Position numbers and translations under genes: made by a program. DNA of 7,036 nucleotides, from positions 1 to 7,036 of the forward strand of contig JBOHCT010000212.1 of NCBI GenBank assembly GCA_050699055.1, given 5' to 3'. The notes below the pieces were generated by a model. That model was given only the letters and a program-made list of their open reading frames with translations. It was not told the DNA's origin and ran no database searches. Of the stretch, positions 5,308 to 7,036 are shown piece by piece (the first letter of the stretch is position 1; each line of letters begins with the position of its first letter). The DNA is from JBOHCT01 sp050699055 (GTDB lineage: Bacteria; Actinomycetota; Actinomycetes; Streptosporangiales; JBOHCT01).

Positions 5308-6201
5308 TCAGTCGGGGAAAGCGTAGTCCCTCGCGCGCAGGAAGATCGCGTCGAACATGTCCCCGGTGAGCTTGCCGGTGAAGGTGTTCTGCTGGCTGGG
5401 GTGGTAGCTGCCGAGCAGCAGGGTCGAGTGGAACGCCCCCGGTCGCGGTCCGAGCTCGACCTCCACGGCGTGTCCGAACGGTGGCCTACGGCGCGGGAGC
5501 GGATAGCCGGTCCTGCGCAGCGCGGTCCAGAGCACCTGCCAGCCGAACCCACCCAGCACCACGACCGCACGCACGTTGTCCGCGGTGAGCTCAAGCTCCC
5601 GCTCCAGCCAGGGCAGGCAGGTGTCGCGCTCGGGAGAGGTCGGTCGATTGTGCGGTGGGGCGCAACGGACGCCTGCGACGACGCGGGCCCCCTGAAGGCG
5701 CTGGCCGTCGCCGGCACGGGTGCTCGTCGGCATCGTCGCGAGCCCGGCGTGGTGCAGAGCGGCGAACAGCCAGTCGCCGCTGCGGTCGCCGGTGAAGATA
5801 CGGCCGGTGCGGTTGCCCCCGTGCGCGGCCGGGGCGAGCCCCACGATGAGGACGCGTGGCCGCTCATCACCCCAGCCGGGCAGCGGGCGCCCCCAGTACC
5901 GCTCCTCGGCGAACGCGCGCCGCTTCTCGGTGGCGACTCGCTCCCGCCACTCGACGAGCCGCGGACACGCCCTGCAGACCGAGATCCTCGCGTCCAGGTC
6001 CGCCAGCGAGTCCGACTCGATGGCGAGGGCGTTGACCTCTGCCGGGGTACGCGCCACCGGCGTACGTGAGCTCGCGGGGTCGTCCGGCCATCCGCTTCCT
6101 GGCGGGACACCGGCGGCGGTCAGCCTGCGACCGCGGGGGGACTCGTCGTCGAAGGTGCCGCTGCCTGACGACGGGTCACGGGGCGCTGGCGGGTACGGCA
6201 C
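5308..6201 (-). CDS. family 5 uracil-DNA glycosylase (UdgB type)
   Basis: A 297-residue DNA-repair enzyme that removes uracil, and in family 5 also other deaminated bases, from DNA. Four cysteines placed as in Fe-S UDGs are seen: C76 and C79 in CRACPRLVEW, C180 in GVRCAPP and C195 in DTCLPWL. Motif A is GLAPAAHGGNRTGRIFTGD (121-139): after GLAP it has A-A-H, without the acidic residue used by other families, the mark of UdgB. Motif B is SYHPSQQN (265-272). The first 60 or so residues are Pro/Ser/Arg-rich and not part of the fold. GTG 6201 is the furthest start, bounded by an in-frame TGA at 6207-6205; GTG 6057 (249 aa) is an alternative. Neither has a good ribosome site. Start 6201 would depend on coupling to the small upstream ORF. 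The total length is close to what I recall for mycobacterial UdgB (Rv1259). Confidence 0.9.
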   Translation of the reverse strand: MPYPPAPRDPSSGSGTFDDESPRGRRLTAAGVPPGSGWPDDPASSRTPVARTPAEVNALAIESDSLADLDARISVCRACPRLVEWRERVATEKRRAFAEERYWGRPLPGWGDERPRVLIVGLAPAAHGGNRTGRIFTGDRSGDWLFAALHHAGLATMPTSTRAGDGQRLQGARVVAGVRCAPPHNRPTSPERDTCLPWLERELELTADNVRAVVVLGGFGWQVLWTALRRTGYPLPRRRPPFGHAVEVELGPRPGAFHSTLLLGSYHPSQQNTFTGKLTGDMFDAIFLRARDYAFPD

Positions 6202-6204
6202 GGC

Positions 6205-6330
6205 TCAGCCCAGCGTCTCCGAGCTGGTTTGTGAACCTCGCGGACGCTTCGGTTCACATGCCCACCCCCCGGGACGACCTGCGAACAAGCTCCGAGAGCC
6301 GCCGCCGGGGATACGCACCATTTCGACCAT
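6205..6330 (-). CDS. possible 41-codon ORF just upstream of udgB
   Basis: ATG 6330 has a good ribosome site, GAAGGAG, 6-7 nt upstream, and the ORF runs to TGA 6207-6205. Three bases later comes the udgB GTG (6201-6199), a spacing that would allow translational coupling. The product is Gly/Arg/Ser-rich (MVEMVRIPGGG at the start, CEPKRPRGSQTSSETLG at the end), with no domain I recognise. An 8-bp hairpin, TGTGAACC (6230-6237) with GGTTCACA (6251-6258), lies inside its 3' half. Third-position GC bias is only moderate, so it may be a leader ORF or a non-coding leader with a chance frame. Confidence 0.35.
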   Translation of the reverse strand: MVEMVRIPGGGSRSLFAGRPGGWACEPKRPRGSQTSSETLG

Positions 6331-6650
6331 GTGACGCTCCTTCGCTCGTACGCCGTCGTACCGTCCCGCTGGTCGCACTCGCCTCCTCGGTACCATTGCG
6401 GACGCCCTCCCCGACCGGGTCGACCGCGTCCCTTCGCCGCTTCGGACGGTCCGTCCAGCGGGTACGCCCGCTGTCCGACGCGGCTGCTGGGTGGCTGGTG
6501 AACAGCCAACTGTGCCACGTTCGACCGTACGAGACGGGGATGGCGCACATATCGTGACCGATCGGTTGCACGTCGTTGATGCGTGCCGCACCGTGCCCAC
6601 ATGCCGTGGACGCGGGCCGTAGACGCCTCGCCGAAAGGGTCATCGAAGCC
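6331..6650. other. gene-poor spacer between udgB and the right-end gene
   Basis: About 320 bp in which overlapping open frames on both strands lack codon bias, ribosome sites or recognisable domains. The two genes at its edges diverge, so it should contain the udgB promoter, but I find no convincing TANNNT box with a fitting distance. A 10-bp palindrome ACCGATCGGT lies at 6557-6566, flanked by CGTG (6553-6556) and CACG (6569-6572), a possible regulator site of unknown meaning. Confidence 0.35.
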
Positions 6651-6679
6651 TTGACACCGACGTGTCCGCACGAGACCCT
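6651..6679 (+). promoter_or_regulatory. promoter TTGACA-N17-GACCCT
   Basis: A perfect -35 TTGACA (6651-6656) is followed after 17 bp by GACCCT (6674-6679), which keeps the key A2 and T6 of a TANNNT -10. The expected start is near 6686, inside the 12-bp palindrome. The GTG at 6662 lies within this promoter and so could not serve as start codon of a transcript made from it. Confidence 0.5.
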
Positions 6680-6687
6680 CCGTGCGA

Positions 6688-6699
6688 GACAACGTTGTC
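6688..6699 (+). promoter_or_regulatory. LacI-like operator palindrome GACAACGTTGTC
   Basis: A perfect 12-bp palindrome with a central CG, the typical form of LacI/GalR-family operators. It lies 8 bp past the -10, over the expected transcription start, where a bound repressor would block initiation. No LacI-type regulator gene is in the window. The flanking bases (A on both sides) do not extend the symmetry. Confidence 0.5.
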
Positions 6700-6916
6700 A
6701 GGATTTCTGTCCCCGATCACCAGGCGCCTCGACCGGCCGGTCGCGCTGTACCTGCCGGACGACATGATCCCGGGGATCAAGGGCTTCATGGAGCCGTACA
6801 TGAAGCTCATCGACAGGGGGACGCGGCCCGCCGTAGTGCTGCACAGCCGGAGCAAGGACCAGGCCTACCTCGCGTCGCGGGGCATCGAGAAGGTCGTCAC
6901 CCTCGACGAGGTCTGA
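6695..6916 (+). CDS. small unrecognised alpha/beta protein, possibly 5'-truncated
   Basis: From about 6713 to the TGA at 6914-6916 nearly every codon ends in G or C, strong evidence of coding; the first few codons lack this bias. Starting at TTG 6695 it gives 73 residues. The alternating pattern is strand VALYLP, helix DDMIPGIKGFMEPYMKLIDR, strand PAVVLHS, helix SKDQAYLASRG, strand KVVTLDEV, half of a Rossmann-like beta-alpha-beta-alpha-beta unit. I do not recognise the family. GTG 6662 (84 aa) is open but overlaps the TTGACA promoter. TTG 6695 would lie about 9 nt from the predicted start and inside the operator. No ribosome site is good. It may be a true small gene with a repressible promoter or the 3' remnant of a longer gene. 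Confidence 0.6.
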   Translation: MSGFLSPITRRLDRPVALYLPDDMIPGIKGFMEPYMKLIDRGTRPAVVLHSRSKDQAYLASRGIEKVVTLDEV

Positions 6917-6944
6917 TCCTCCGGGCGGGGTCGTCTACTAGGGT

Positions 6945-6994
6945 CTGTCTCCCAATCCTCAGCCTGCTGCGCGGCGCCCAGGATTGGGAGACAG
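6945..6994 (+). repeat. perfect 15-bp inverted repeat (terminator or IS end)
   Basis: CTGTCTCCCAATCCT (6945-6959) and AGGATTGGGAGACAG (6980-6994) are exact reverse complements with a 20-nt loop. It lies 28 bp after the small gene's stop. As RNA this is a very stable stem and could end the transcript, though no T run follows. Alternatively, CTAG at 6938-6941 followed by GGTCTGTCTCCC resembles ends of some actinobacterial IS5-type elements from memory; no transposase is inside the window. Confidence 0.7.
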
Positions 6995-7002
6995 CTACGC
7001 GG

Positions 7003-7021
7003 GGCCGCCCTGCGGGCGGCC
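7003..7021 (+). terminator. 8-bp GC hairpin with 3-nt loop
   Basis: GGCCGCCC (7003-7010) and GGGCGGCC (7014-7021) pair perfectly around TGC. It follows the 15-bp inverted repeat by 8 nt, giving tandem hairpins as often found at actinobacterial transcript ends. No T tract is present. Confidence 0.55.
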
Positions 7022-7036
7022 GTCGTGAACAGACAA

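Noticed and set aside
4744..6069. 441-codon plus-strand ORF
   Set aside because: Antisense shadow of ndh and udgB, a common effect of high GC; it crosses the intergenic hairpin and has no recognisable domain.
6254..6692. 129- and 190-codon minus-strand ORFs upstream of udgB
   Set aside because: No ribosome sites, no codon bias, overlapping frames and no domain; treated as non-coding spacer.

Overview
The window is GC-rich DNA with the genes of an actinobacterium. The evidence is strongly GC-biased third codon positions, a PPOX/F420-type flavin fold protein, an actinobacterial-type Bax1-I/YccA membrane protein, a UdgB with an iron-sulfur cluster, TANNNT-type -10 boxes placed directly before GTG starts, and a tRNA gene without an encoded CCA. 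The lineage within Actinobacteria cannot be fixed from the sequence; Streptosporangiales/Thermomonosporaceae-like or Streptomyces-like organisms would all fit.

Left part (1-498): two non-coding tandem arrays. The first is 35-bp units that each carry a perfect 7-bp hairpin, starting at the window edge. The second is five 23-bp units. A short gene for a DUF4287-type protein follows (499-732, +), then a PPOX-class flavin/F420-binding protein (847-1257, +) that looks leaderless. Convergent to it is a seven-helix Bax1-I/YccA-family membrane protein (1292-2068, -) with its own promoter and Shine-Dalgarno site.

Middle (2203-5157, all on -): a short, well-folded tRNA gene whose anticodon reads TAA and whose position 33 is C, an odd combination. 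Upstream of it in map order lies a probable two-gene operon transcribed leftward: a type II NADH dehydrogenase-like flavoprotein, then, 70 bp downstream, a cyclopropane-fatty-acid-synthase-family lipid methyltransferase. Both products would act at the cytoplasmic membrane, one feeding electrons to quinone and the other modifying acyl chains of the lipids.

Right part (5158-7036): a 66-bp imperfect hairpin separates ndh from an upstream UdgB-type uracil-DNA glycosylase (5308-6201, -). Just ahead of that gene is a possible 41-codon ORF whose stop sits three bases before the glycosylase start. A gene-poor stretch of about 320 bp follows. At the right end is a TTGACA promoter with a perfect 12-bp LacI-like palindrome at its expected transcription start, driving a small unrecognised protein (about 73 aa). 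The window ends in two strong inverted repeats, either terminators or the end of an insertion element.

Most of the window is ordinary housekeeping or accessory actinobacterial content. I see no clear new multi-gene system. The items most worth a second look are the unusual tRNA, the right-end operator/small-gene/inverted-repeat cassette, the hairpin tandem array and the small ORF coupled to udgB.
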